A stretch of 64,000 nt of DNA, taken from Franzmannia pantelleriensis. GTDB lineage: Bacteria; Pseudomonadota; Gammaproteobacteria; Pseudomonadales; Halomonadaceae. Shown here in pieces: positions 1 to 7,773 of the stretch. Positions within the stretch are counted from its first letter, which is position 1, and every line of letters begins with the position of its first letter. Made by a program: the position numbers and the translations under genes. The notes under the pieces were generated by a model. That model searched no databases, was not told where the DNA came from, and saw only the letters and a program-made list of their open reading frames with translations. The stretch lies in the NCBI RefSeq assembly GCF_900102875.1, contig NZ_FNGH01000003.1:1-64000 (forward strand), in the 5' to 3' direction.

Positions 1-346
1 AAAAGCTGCGCTGGATTCAGCAGGCGCCGACGCCACGTGCCGCCCGGTGGCGCATCACGAATTACCTCAACGTCATGCGTGAGGCCGTTACCGGTCAGGC
101 ACTGCTCAAGCCGATGGCGAAGGCTCTGACGACGCTGGAGCGGCATGCCGAGCAGGTGGTAAGGCGCTGGATGTCCGGTCTAACCAACGCACGCCTGGAA
201 GGCATGAACGGTCTATTCCAGGCGGCCCGGTCACGCGCACGCGGCTACCGGAACGAGGCCAACTTCATCGCCATGATCTACCTGATCGGAAGCCCCGTGG
301 GGCGAATGCTGGATCACACCAAATCCATATGAAGTGACGAAGAACC
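1..346 (+). mobile_element. Right end of an ISL3-family insertion sequence (cut by window edge)
   Basis: The transposase reading frame runs in from the left edge and stops at 332. A short tail of about 14 bases follows, ending near GAAGAACC, which is the probable terminal inverted repeat. Immediately beyond it a foreign open frame on the other strand loses its similarity, so the element border is placed near 346. The left end, the matching inverted repeat and the target duplication lie outside the window, so the exact border is inferred. Confidence 0.6.
3..332 (+). CDS. ISL3-family transposase, C-terminal part
   Basis: The frame is open from base 3, so the protein starts upstream of the window and only the last 109 residues are seen. 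They carry the family's C-terminal signature: the stretch WMSGLTNARLEGMNGLFQ with the catalytic-domain Glu, followed by RARGYRN and NFIAMIYL, typical of the end of the DDE domain of ISL3 transposases. The protein would catalyse cut-and-paste movement of the element. Nothing in the visible part is broken, so activity cannot be excluded. The IS lies in the opposite orientation to the defence operon whose last gene it interrupts. Confidence 0.85.
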   Translation, partial: KLRWIQQAPTPRAARWRITNYLNVMREAVTGQALLKPMAKALTTLERHAEQVVRRWMSGLTNARLEGMNGLFQAARSRARGYRNEANFIAMIYLIGSPVGRMLDHTKSI

Positions 347-683
347 TCTTTTTCTGTTTCGGCCTTGCCTCTGGTGATGGTTCTGGCTCGTGATCTGTGC
401 TAGGCGCAATGCCGGATGGTGCCGGCGCGCTTATGCGAGGGGTATACGGCGTAATGACTAATAAGCTGTTCTCTGGTGACGCATCAGGTAGGGGTGGCTG
501 GGATACCGCTTTACCAGCAGCGATACGCTGCCAATGACCCGGTGCGGGGGTAGGAATTCCTGCCTTATCGCACACCGCCTTCAGTTTCTGGCTCGGAAGG
601 CCATACTCCTTCGCCAAACGGCTCATCGGACGCGACCATACCAGTTCATAAAGGCGTGCACGTTCGATACGTGTGGGCGACAT
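347..683 (-). pseudogene. Hypothetical protein, 3' part lost to the IS insertion
   Basis: This starts at ATG 683 behind a TGGAGATA ribosome site and runs on the same strand as darG, 65 bases downstream of it. The first 70 residues (RARLYELVWSRPMSRLAKEYG, then a short helix-turn-helix-like stretch and GHWQRIAAGKAV) resemble the N-terminus of a widespread uncharacterised protein often found on mobile islands. After about residue 110 the frame runs into the ISL3 element and continues as nonsense through the antisense of the transposase to 231. I read it as a gene truncated by the IS. Its function is unknown; the N-terminal segment suggests nucleic-acid binding, but that is a guess. Confidence 0.6.
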
Positions 684-748
684 TTGCTATCTCCAGTCAT
701 GCGCAAAGCCGGGTCTTGAGCAGCGACAGCAGTAAGGAGGGCCTCTGC

Positions 749-1843
749 TTATAGAGCGGTGAATATTGCCTGCGTTGTTGGTGACCCTTCTCTCAGCCGC
801 TCCAATGCCAGCGCAATGAGGCGATCCGAGAACAGCCGCAGCTTACGCTGGCCGGCAATGTCATCAGGCCAGTGTCGCAGGCCCTCCTTGATGGCTTCGA
901 CGGTTGGTTCGACATGCTCCTGGCTGATGAGCCAGTCCAGCGTCGCCAACACCTCCATTCCCAGCGGTGACTGGAAGCCGTCGATCAGTGTATCGACTTC
1001 TTCGAGTACTTCGGCGTAGGGGCGTGCTTCGGCGCTGCGCAGGTAGGCATGCAACCGGTCCCGTCGCGGTTCATCGAACCATACCACTTCCTCAGGTGTG
1101 GCATCGTTGATGCGTTTCTCGCTATGCAGGTAGCTGCCGTCCAGGCCATTGAGCAGATGGCGAAGCCGATCGGAGTATGGGCCGTATCGATGAGGCTGAA
1201 ACTCGAGCTTGAGTGGGTTCTCAAGGCCATGAGCGATGATGCGTCGCTCCATGAGCCAGGCCAGCTTCTGGACCTCCAGCAGTGAGCACTCGATACCCAG
1301 CACCCAATAGCGGCGCACCAGTTCGGCGATCATGGCGCGTGCGGGGGTAAGCTTCTCAACGCCGCTGCGCTTGGCGACGTTTTGATACTCGACGGTGGGT
1401 TCAAAAACCAGCACACGGACGTTATCCAGCTCGGCTAAGGCGGCCTCGATTCGCGGGCGCACCATGTCCCATTCAAGCCCCCCGTTGCCGCAGCCCAGCG
1501 GCGGCAGGGCGATGGAGCGAATGCCCTTTTCGCGGATTACCCGCTTGAGATCCTCCAGACCGGACTCGATCCACTCCACTCGCGTCTTGGCGCGCCAATG
1601 CTGCTTGGTCGGGAAGTTGATGATCCAGCGCGGCCCCAACAGGGCATCCCGCTCGGTGATGAACATACGGCCGGTCACCACCTGCTGATGCTTGCAGGCG
1701 GCCACGTAGGCGGCGAAGTTCTCGGGGAACGCCTCCTTGAACATCAGGGCAATGCCCTTGCCCATCACTCCGACGGTGTTGACAGTGTTGACCAGGGCCT
1801 CGACGTCGGCCTCGAGGAGATTGCCACGGGTATACTCAATCAT
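749..1843 (-). CDS. darG: DarG: DNA ADP-ribosylglycohydrolase antitoxin
   Basis: DarG reverses and blocks the DNA ADP-ribosylation made by DarT. The N-terminal macrodomain (about residues 1-155) has the ADP-ribose loops: the [14 protein letters not shown] stretch at 19-32 and [12 protein letters not shown] at 114-125. Lys80 in NFPTKQHWR occupies the place of the catalytic lysine described for Thermus DarG. The C-terminal half (about 165-364) carries [12 protein letters not shown] and [19 protein letters not shown], the pattern typical of the DarG domain that binds and inhibits the toxin. The 364-residue length fits the family. Start ATG 1843 overlaps the darT stop by four bases (ATGA), so the two are translationally coupled. 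All key residues are intact. Confidence 0.93.
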   Translation of the reverse strand: MIEYTRGNLLEADVEALVNTVNTVGVMGKGIALMFKEAFPENFAAYVAACKHQQVVTGRMFITERDALLGPRWIINFPTKQHWRAKTRVEWIESGLEDLKRVIREKGIRSIALPPLGCGNGGLEWDMVRPRIEAALAELDNVRVLVFEPTVEYQNVAKRSGVEKLTPARAMIAELVRRYWVLGIECSLLEVQKLAWLMERRIIAHGLENPLKLEFQPHRYGPYSDRLRHLLNGLDGSYLHSEKRINDATPEEVVWFDEPRRDRLHAYLRSAEARPYAEVLEEVDTLIDGFQSPLGMEVLATLDWLISQEHVEPTVEAIKEGLRHWPDDIAGQRKLRLFSDRLIALALERLREGSPTTQAIFTAL

Positions 1844-2496
1844 TGGAAGAACCAGTTGGGTCGTGTAACCACCTTCAGCGGAAGCTGGTGTGCCGCCACC
1901 TGTGCTCTGACGGCGACTCGCACTTCGTCAGTATACGTGCCAATGCCAAGCAATGCCGAGGCCGGCAGATGATGATGAACCAAGGCCTCGGCCTGATAGC
2001 GGTCCGTCTTGTCGGGGCTCTCGAGGTCGCGCTTGAAATCCTTGGCCTGCAGCAGCGCCCAGGGCACGAAGTCGGCCAGATCTTCCAGCCGGTTGCTGAA
2101 CTCGGCATTGGCCAGGTAGGCATGCCGGTCGCTGAATAGGAATGGCAGGTCGAGCTGCTGCAGGCGGGGAAGCGAGCTCACCAGCACAATGATGTCCTCC
2201 CGGCGCTGTTGCTGAACGCCATGGCCGGTCACGATGTTGAAGAGCATCATCGACGCCGGCGTGAAGTAGAACGGGATGTAGTCGCTCAGCACGCCACCCG
2301 GCGGCACGGGCACCACTCGCGTTGCTCGCTTGTCGATCAACTCCCGCTTGCCGATGGTAAGGAACTCGGGGTCCTGCTCCGCTGCCGAGGGACAGTACAA
2401 GCCATTCACCAACAACCACGGCAGGTTGTCGCGGTGCGTGATACGAAATATCAGTCCCTTACGGGGGTTCAGGCTGCGAGAGAGATCGGTCGCCAC
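1840..2496 (-). CDS. darT: DarT: DNA ADP-ribosyltransferase toxin
   Basis: DarT uses NAD to put ADP-ribose on bases in single-stranded DNA, stalling replication, and acts as an anti-phage toxin. Visible hallmarks are the N-terminal [20 protein letters not shown] segment (residues 8-27) with His21 for NAD binding, the YIPFYF motif (73-78) and the catalytic-type glutamate Glu170 in YQAEALV. The length of 218 residues is normal. The start is GTG 2496, with AAGGAG eight bases upstream; that ribosome site lies inside the stump of the preceding DUF262 gene. The toxin looks fully intact and is presumably held in check by the coupled darG. Confidence 0.93.
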   Translation of the reverse strand: MATDLSRSLNPRKGLIFRITHRDNLPWLLVNGLYCPSAAEQDPEFLTIGKRELIDKRATRVVPVPPGGVLSDYIPFYFTPASMMLFNIVTGHGVQQQRREDIIVLVSSLPRLQQLDLPFLFSDRHAYLANAEFSNRLEDLADFVPWALLQAKDFKRDLESPDKTDRYQAEALVHHHLPASALLGIGTYTDEVRVAVRAQVAAHQLPLKVVTRPNWFFQ

Positions 2497-2773
2497 GTCT
2501 CTGGCTCCTTGGTCACGCTGTCCGGGTCGGTGCCCTCCACTGGGCGGGTCTCGAAGCGCACCTCACCGCCGGTCTCCATCAGCATCACCGCCCCCACCGG
2601 GAAGGAGCGGGCGATGCTGACAGCAGGCTCTGCACGTGGTCGTCGTCCCACACCCAGCCGCGCTGGAAGTCGGGGAGCTGGGTCTTGCCGGTGGTGATAT
2701 CCTTGAGCTCGGCTTTCTGCAAGAGCGGCAGCGAGCGCCTGAACTTTGCAAAACAGCTGTCGAAGGTGGTCAT
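2469..2773 (-). pseudogene. Stump of a DUF262 (GmrS-like) gene, frameshifted and truncated
   Basis: From ATG 2773 the frame reads like the start of a DUF262 protein: a leader, then ELKDITTGKTQLPDFQRGWVWD and HVQSLL. At about 2620 the frame breaks; moving one base restores SIARSFPVGAVMLMETGG, the normal continuation. A one-base deletion is the simplest explanation. The restored frame stops at 2469 after about 100 residues, whereas family members run to several hundred and continue into a DGQQR-type motif that is missing here. The end overlaps the first 28 bases of darT and supplies its ribosome site. DUF262 proteins include anti-phage nucleases such as GmrSD and BrxU; this one is dead. Confidence 0.8.
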
Positions 2774-2830
2774 GGCGGCTCCCTGTGCGATGTGGTCCTG
2801 GTGTTGTGATGTTGTTTTAAGAGCCCCGAC

Positions 2831-4138
2831 CTATGCTGGGGTGGTGGTCTGGGCCTGGTCGAGCAGCGGGGTGACGCGGACGCGGCCGGTAAGGAGGTCG
2901 TCCATGAGGCCAGTTTTCTGGAGCTGCAGCTTGCTGAGAATATTTTTCTCTTCAAATATTTTGTTCTTCGATGACCTGATAGCTTCAGCTATCTGGCTTT
3001 GCTCCTGAAAAACCGGAAACGGAATGACAATGTTCGTCAAAATGGTGGAGTTCAGGTTGACCATTGTCGAACCAACCGCCATTCCATAGACCTGAGACTG
3101 GATAGTGGACAGCTTGTAGATATTAGCCAGCCAGAAGCCATCAATATGCTCCGTAGGACGAAGGAGCAAGCAGCCTGTCCCGCAAAGCCAACCCTTATTG
3201 GATGCGGACATAAATGAGCATCGACTGAGGTCTCCTCGGCGAGAGAAAAGCAGGTCGCCTTCGCCGACTCTATGACGAGCTAAGTCTTCTGCTCTTTCTT
3301 CAGTTATCTGAGCAATATTTTCTTTGGACACCTCAATGTCGCGCATATCTTGCGGCATCACGACAGGAACACCCTCACTAACATACTCTTCTGCATGCAG
3401 TTGTGAACCGAAAGGCCCTGTCTGTATGAGTCCACCGTATTGCGATAGGCGCTGACCAAGGGTGCTAACGCTCCACTCCCTCGGAATCAACCCCAGCGGC
3501 GACTCCTTGTAGAGCTCCGGCGCCTGCTCGGGGCTGGGCCGCAGCCGGCCTTTCTCGTCGATGCCACGGGTCAGCAGGTCGTGGAGCAGGCCCTCCTTGA
3601 CCTTCTCCAGCTTGGCGATCAGCGCCTCGGTCTTCTGAATCTGGGTGTCGAGGGTGTCGAGTATGCGAGCGATTAAGCATTGTTCAGCCGCACCGGGGGC
3701 AAAGACACGGTGTTTTTTAAAGAACTCCGAGGGCACTCGCTTCTGACCGGCTGACCCGATCATGGAGGCTTCTGCTTTCAGCCTAAGGCTCGAGCTTTGG
3801 GAGAGGTGGAAGATATAACGAGGCGAGTTGTCAGCCTTGGCACGCAGGACATGGAACTCCGTGCTGCCGTATCCAATCCCGTTTTCAAGACCAACTGCAT
3901 GGGCGCCTTTGCTGTTTTCCATACAGGGGGTGATCTTCGCGAAAAGAACATCACCTTCCTGGAAGGGAGTGAAGCCAGACTTCACCTCATGTAGTGGCCT
4001 TGTCTTGTGAGTCAACCACTGGCCGCTTTCACTCACATCCCCCATGGGGATGAACGAGATCAGGCCAGCAGAACGATCTGGAGCTGGAGCTCTGAGAGGC
4101 GGATTGATTTCAGCCAGTTCGGATATAGGCTCAAACAT
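2831..4138 (-). CDS. hsdS: Type I restriction-modification specificity subunit HsdS
   Basis: HsdS chooses the DNA sequence that the type I complex methylates. It has two target-recognition domains (about residues 1-165 and 215-380), each followed by a conserved helix: the first, [20 protein letters not shown], leads to [12 protein letters not shown], and the second leads to [14 protein letters not shown] choose ATG 4138 ([15 protein letters not shown]) rather than an ATG 45 bases upstream, because GGAGGGG sits in front of it and it overlaps the hsdM stop by only eight bases. The length, 435 residues, is normal. Base composition in the second recognition domain is visibly more AT-rich than its flanks, as expected for a swapped domain. 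Confidence 0.92.
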   Translation of the reverse strand: MFEPISELAEINPPLRAPAPDRSAGLISFIPMGDVSESGQWLTHKTRPLHEVKSGFTPFQEGDVLFAKITPCMENSKGAHAVGLENGIGYGSTEFHVLRAKADNSPRYIFHLSQSSSLRLKAEASMIGSAGQKRVPSEFFKKHRVFAPGAAEQCLIARILDTLDTQIQKTEALIAKLEKVKEGLLHDLLTRGIDEKGRLRPSPEQAPELYKESPLGLIPREWSVSTLGQRLSQYGGLIQTGPFGSQLHAEEYVSEGVPVVMPQDMRDIEVSKENIAQITEERAEDLARHRVGEGDLLFSRRGDLSRCSFMSASNKGWLCGTGCLLLRPTEHIDGFWLANIYKLSTIQSQVYGMAVGSTMVNLNSTILTNIVIPFPVFQEQSQIAEAIRSSKNKIFEEKNILSKLQLQKTGLMDDLLTGRVRVTPLLDQAQTTTPA

Positions 4139-6554
4139 ATCCCAGCCCCTCCAGATACTGCTGCAGCTCCCTGGCGGCGGCATCCCGCTCAGCCTCGATA
4201 TCGGCCAGGGTCACCCGGTACTTGTCCCACCAAGTCTCGAAGGCGGCGATCACCTGCTGGCGCTGCTGGCGGATATAGCGCTCGAGGATGCCCTTTAGGT
4301 CGTTATGCAGGATGTCGCCCACCAGCTCGGCGGCGGCGGGTTCGTCCAGGGCGTCAACGGCCTTGTGCAGGTGCGTCTCGAAGCTGGCCACCTTGGCCTT
4401 GTGGGCCTTGCGCACCTGTGTGCGCTGGTTCTTCCAGGCCTTGATCTCTGCCGGGGTGGGAGCATCGTCGTCCTCGCCGTCGCTGGATTCCCCCTCGTCA
4501 CCGTCGTCACCCTCTGGCTTGGCCTCAGCGGCCTTGATCCGGGCGTCCAGCTCCGCCTTGCGGGCGGCGAGCTCCTCCAGCTCGGCCACGTACTCCTCCA
4601 GTAGGAAGTGGACCAGGCGGTGGTCCAGCGGGTTGGCCTTGCTCTGCTCGTCTTCCAGCAGGCTATTGATGCTGGTGCGCCAGGCGTCCACCACTCCCAG
4701 GCAGCCGCGGGCCTGTAGGGTGCGGAACTCGTTCTTGTTGTCGAACCAGAAGCCCGCGATGATGCCGCGCACCGCGAAGCGGTCGAGCATGGCGGTGGGC
4801 TCCAGGGCTGCGGTGAAGCTGCCCAGCAGCTCGTCACGCAGTTGGGTGAGGCGGCCGCCGTTGCCGGTCAGCCCGGTGATGCTGGCGCCGTGCTCGGCCC
4901 ACCAGGCCTCGAAGGCGGCCATTACGCGGGCCTCCTTGTGCTGCAGGCCGGCATCCGCCTCGATGGCGGGCTTGAGGTCGCGCTTCTCGCTCAGGTGCTG
5001 GGCGAAGTCCACGTAGTCGGGATCGTTTGCCCTGGGGCCAAAGAGTGACATGGGGTCGAGGCCCTGGGCGTCGAACAGCGGGTGCCTGGCATCGATCTCG
5101 GCCACCGGCACGCCGCCCTTGAGGTGGGCGCGCACGTCCTGGGGCTCCGGCGGCGGGGTGTTGTCGGCGTAGCGGCGGATGTTGAGGTTGTAGTCGTTGT
5201 CGCGCAGCTCCGCGAGGGGCACCACCCGGGCGAAGCCGGGTACGTCCTCGAAGGCGTCATAGGTGCTGGCGATCTTTTCGATGTGCTCCGGCAGCAGGTG
5301 GTTCTGGGCGCGGCCTTCAAAGAACTCGCGGTCGGCGTTGATGAACAGCACCTTGCCCTGGCGCTCCTCGGGCTTGGCGCCCTTGGCACGCAGCACCAGG
5401 ATGCTCGCCGGGATGCCGGTGCCGTAGAAGAGGTTGGGGGCCAGGCCGATCACCGCCTCCACCAGGTCGTCCTCCAGCATGCCGGCGCGGATGCGCTTCT
5501 CGTCGCCGCCGCGGAACAGCACGCCGTGGGGCATGACGGTGGCCAGGCGGCCGTCGGACTTGAGGCAGGCGACCATATGCTGCAAGAACATCAGGTCGGC
5601 CTTCTTGGCGCCCTCCGGCACGCTGCCGTAGTGGAAGCGCTCGGGGAAGGTCTGGCTCGGGGTGTAGCCGATGGAGAACGGCGGGTTGGTGAGGATGCGG
5701 TCGAAGCGCACCAGCTCGCCGCCGTCCACGTGCTGCGGGTCGGTGAGGGAGTCGTCGTTGCGCAGGTCGGTGCTGCTCACCCCGTGCAGCAGCATGTTCA
5801 TCTTGGCGATGGCCCACACCGAGCCGGAGGCCTCCTGGCCGAAGAGGTTGAGCCGGCGCGGGTCGCCGCCCTGCTCCTCCAGATACTCCTTGGAGAGGAT
5901 CAGCATACCGCCGGAGCCCATACAGGGGTCGTAGACGCTGTGGCCCTCCTGGGGGTCCATCAGCCGCACCATCATGCGGACTACCGGGCGCGGGGTGTAG
6001 AACTCACCGCCCTTCTTACCGGCGGAGTCGGCGAAGTCGCGGATCAGGTACTCGTAGGCCGCACCGAGCAGGTCGGGGAACTCGAAGTCCTCGTTGCGCA
6101 GGCGGTACTCGCTGAAGTGGACGATCAGATCCCGAAGCTTTTTGTCCGGCAGAGTGGTGGAGCCCACCTTGCGGGTGAAGTCGATATGCTCCAGCACCCC
6201 GGCGAGGCTGGGGTTGTGCTCCTCCAGGCCGGCCAGCGCCTTGTTCAGGGCGTTGCCGACGCCCTGGTGGGCCTCCTTGAGCAGATGCGACCAGCGCGAC
6301 TGCGGCGGTACGTAAAAGGTGGCGCGATACCAGTCGGGGAATTCGATCTGGTGGGCGATATCGATCTCGCCCGCACCGGCCTGCTTGAGCTGCTCGCGGA
6401 CCTCCTCCTGGCGCTGCTCGAAGACATCCGAGCAGCGCTTCAGGAAGAGCATGCCGAAGATGTACTCCTTGAACTCCGAGGCGTCCATGCGCCCACGCAG
6501 GATGTCGGCGGCCTTGAACAGGTGCCGTTCCAGCTGGTTGAGGGTGAGGATCAT
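4131..6554 (-). CDS. hsdM: Type I restriction-modification DNA methyltransferase HsdM
   Basis: HsdM is the N6-adenine methyltransferase subunit and works as a complex with HsdS. The N-terminal helical domain (about 1-150) is followed by the methylase core: [14 protein letters not shown], the AdoMet loop DPCMGSGGM at 209-217 and the catalytic NPPF at 290-293. At 807 residues it is about 300 longer than the classic HsdM. The extra C-terminal part is helical, with an acidic run (about 650-685) and a final coiled-coil segment. It opens the minus-strand operon hsdM-hsdS-(DUF262 stump)-darT-darG. No hsdR occurs in the window, so restriction is unproven; methylation alone is possible. Confidence 0.93.
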   Translation of the reverse strand: MILTLNQLERHLFKAADILRGRMDASEFKEYIFGMLFLKRCSDVFEQRQEEVREQLKQAGAGEIDIAHQIEFPDWYRATFYVPPQSRWSHLLKEAHQGVGNALNKALAGLEEHNPSLAGVLEHIDFTRKVGSTTLPDKKLRDLIVHFSEYRLRNEDFEFPDLLGAAYEYLIRDFADSAGKKGGEFYTPRPVVRMMVRLMDPQEGHSVYDPCMGSGGMLILSKEYLEEQGGDPRRLNLFGQEASGSVWAIAKMNMLLHGVSSTDLRNDDSLTDPQHVDGGELVRFDRILTNPPFSIGYTPSQTFPERFHYGSVPEGAKKADLMFLQHMVACLKSDGRLATVMPHGVLFRGGDEKRIRAGMLEDDLVEAVIGLAPNLFYGTGIPASILVLRAKGAKPEERQGKVLFINADREFFEGRAQNHLLPEHIEKIASTYDAFEDVPGFARVVPLAELRDNDYNLNIRRYADNTPPPEPQDVRAHLKGGVPVAEIDARHPLFDAQGLDPMSLFGPRANDPDYVDFAQHLSEKRDLKPAIEADAGLQHKEARVMAAFEAWWAEHGASITGLTGNGGRLTQLRDELLGSFTAALEPTAMLDRFAVRGIIAGFWFDNKNEFRTLQARGCLGVVDAWRTSINSLLEDEQSKANPLDHRLVHFLLEEYVAELEELAARKAELDARIKAAEAKPEGDDGDEGESSDGEDDDAPTPAEIKAWKNQRTQVRKAHKAKVASFETHLHKAVDALDEPAAAELVGDILHNDLKGILERYIRQQRQQVIAAFETWWDKYRVTLADIEAERDAAARELQQYLEGLGYV

Positions 6555-6581
6555 GTACTGCGGTTCCCTGGGTTCGATGAG

Positions 6582-6602
6582 CCGGCTGTATCAGACAGCC
6601 GG
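6582..6602. promoter_or_regulatory. Perfect inverted repeat just upstream of hsdM
   Basis: CCGGCTGT-ATCAG-ACAGCCGG is an 8-bp perfect inverted repeat centred about 38 bases upstream of the hsdM start. It lies where an operator or a leader hairpin would control the hsdM operon. No regulator is identified. Confidence 0.4.
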
Positions 6603-6720
6603 AATAATTGGCATCTATCACATCAAACTTGGTGAAGGAAAGCCACGCTCGAATAGTGAAAGCTGGTGCTTTTGCTGGCCCGCCAGGCCTCTTCCTTCCT
6701 GTCCTAGCCTTGGAGTACTG

Positions 6721-6755
6721 CCGGAACCGGACAAACCGGACACCGGAACCGGACA
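6721..6755. repeat. Short direct repeat CCGGAACCGGACA, two copies
   Basis: CCGGAACCGGACA occurs at 6721-6733 and 6743-6755, with a partial third unit ACCGGACA between them at 6735-6742. It lies in the gap between the divergent hsdM operon and the toxin remnant. It could be an operator array or a replication-slippage product. Confidence 0.5.
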
Positions 6756-6785
6756 GGTGGACGAAGTGGAAATGGTGATACCTTT

Positions 6786-7065
6786 CAGTCTTGACTGGAC
6801 GCCACCTAGGCCCAGGATCGCCGTGCCGCGATGCGCGTGTTGACTCGCCTTAACCGGCTGGCCGCTGGCAATGCCGGTGACGCCAAAGGGGTGGGTGACG
6901 GAGTGCTGGAGTGACGCATCGATTACGGCCAAGGCTACCGCGTGTATTACGCCATGGCGGGCAGATGCCTGGTGATGAATTGGGGGCACCAAGAAGCGCC
7001 AGCAGGCTGATATTGAGCAGGCCAAGGCGTTTCTGGCAGACCACCGAAGGAGAGCTCAGACATGA
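6786..7065 (+). pseudogene. Decayed HigB/RelE-type toxin
   Basis: Pieces of a HigB-like toxin (Gp49/PF05973-type) can be read in order: QDRRAAMRVLTRLNRLAAGN from 6813, then DAKGVGDGVLE, an in-frame TGA at 6912, then RIDYGQGYRVYYAMAGR. A frame change in the GGGGG run at 6982-6986 leads to TKKRQQADIEQAKAFLADH, ending at TGA 7063-7065. A further in-frame TAG lies at 6807 and no proper start is visible. Active members are mRNA interferases; this copy cannot make one. Its stop overlaps the antitoxin ATG (ATGA), the normal toxin-first layout. Confidence 0.8.
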
Positions 7066-7367
7066 AAAATCATGACACCGCTGTCATCGAGATGCTGCGC
7101 GATGACCCTGACATGGCGATTGACTACCTGCGCACCGCTTTTGACGAGCTGGACAAGGAGGGGGGAGAGTCTGCCTTCCTGATGTCCCTGCGGCATGTGG
7201 TGGAGGCACAGGGGGGGATGGCTGTGGTTGCTGAGCGGGCCAAGTTGTCACGCGAAAGCCTGTACCGAGCCTTGTCACCCAAGGGTAACCCCACTCTGCG
7301 CACCATGACCGCCGTCATCAAGGCGACCGGCATCCACTTCCACGATCTGACGCATCATGCTTCGTGA
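7062..7367 (+). CDS. HigA-type addiction-module antitoxin, orphan
   Basis: This 101-residue protein matches the small HTH antitoxins that follow HigB/RelE-like toxins. It has a helical N-terminus (AIEMLRDDPDMAIDYLRTAF in broad outline), then a Cro/C1-type helix-turn-helix at about 47-90: GMAVVAERAKLSRESLYRAL, then KGNPTLRTM. A clear ribosome site (AAGGAGAG) precedes ATG 7062. The reading frame is undamaged although its toxin is dead. It normally neutralises the toxin and represses its own promoter; here it may act only as a DNA-binding regulator or protect against related toxins elsewhere. Confidence 0.85.
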   Translation: MKNHDTAVIEMLRDDPDMAIDYLRTAFDELDKEGGESAFLMSLRHVVEAQGGMAVVAERAKLSRESLYRALSPKGNPTLRTMTAVIKATGIHFHDLTHHAS

Positions 7368-7477
7368 GGTGGTCGGCAAGCGTGGCAGCGTGTGGCATCC
7401 CGTATCGCCCAAGCGTATTCGGCGTATTGGGACGGGAATTGGGTTTTTTCGAATAATCATTCCTAAGATGCTGATTT

Positions 7478-7550
7478 AATTAAATACGCAGCGGATTCAA
7501 AATACGCGGGATGCAAGCCCTTGTCGGTATAAGTCAGGCCACTGGTGCCA
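7478..7550 (+). pseudogene. Decayed tRNA-Leu(CAA)-like sequence, possible old attachment site
   Basis: GCGGA-TTCAAAA-TACGC at 7491-7507 is a tRNA anticodon arm with anticodon CAA and one mismatch in the stem. It is preceded by AATTAAATACGCA, resembling the D-arm end AATTGGTAGACGCA. A long variable-arm-like stretch GGGATGCAAGCCC (7508-7520) follows, as in class II tRNAs, then GTCGGTATAAGTCAGGC (7523-7539), close to a T-arm, and a final CCA at 7548-7550. The 5' acceptor half is missing and the T-loop is altered, so it cannot be a working tRNA. tRNA-Leu genes are common island integration sites, which would fit the defence island to its left. The match is by eye. Confidence 0.5.
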
Positions 7551-7558
7551 GATGAAGA

Positions 7559-7592
7559 ACAGTCGCTTACGGGCGGCTGTTTGCGTTTCTTT
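7559..7592 (+). terminator. Hairpin after the tRNA-like remnant
   Basis: ACAGTCGC-TTACGG-GCGGCTGT at 7559-7580 (one G-T pair) is followed by TTGCGTTTCTTT. It resembles a Rho-independent terminator placed directly behind a tRNA 3' end. The rest of the gap from 7368 to 7773 shows no gene. Confidence 0.5.
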
Positions 7593-7675
7593 CCCCCTAC
7601 TTCTAAAGCCGCGGCATGCGGTTTTTGTATCGATTGGTCGGTGATGGGGAGCTGCACTCTAGGCAACTGCCGTGT

Positions 7676-7707
7676 TTATTGTATTTATGACTGTTAAAAT
7701 GCAATAA
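7676..7707. promoter_or_regulatory. TTATTG...CAATAA half-sites upstream of the aconitase-like gene
   Basis: TTATTG at 7676-7681 and its inverse CAATAA at 7702-7707 face each other across 20 bases of AT-rich sequence. The same hexamer occurs before the racemase gene and before tctC, suggesting a common operator, perhaps for the GntR protein encoded at the end of the cluster. Confidence 0.45.
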
Positions 7708-7773
7708 TTGGCATTGCCCGCCAGGACCCTCATAAATACGTCATGGCTGTCCTCGACATCGCACGGTGCTTTC

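Noticed and set aside
5082-6635. A 517-codon open frame on the plus strand opposite hsdM
   Set aside because: It mirrors hsdM in a GC-rich gene, has a Val/Gly/His-rich composition with no family pattern and no ribosome site.
7463-7666. A 67-codon minus-strand frame in the gap before the aconitase-like gene
   Set aside because: It lies antisense to the tRNA-Leu-like remnant and its hairpin, which explains its pattern better than a protein.
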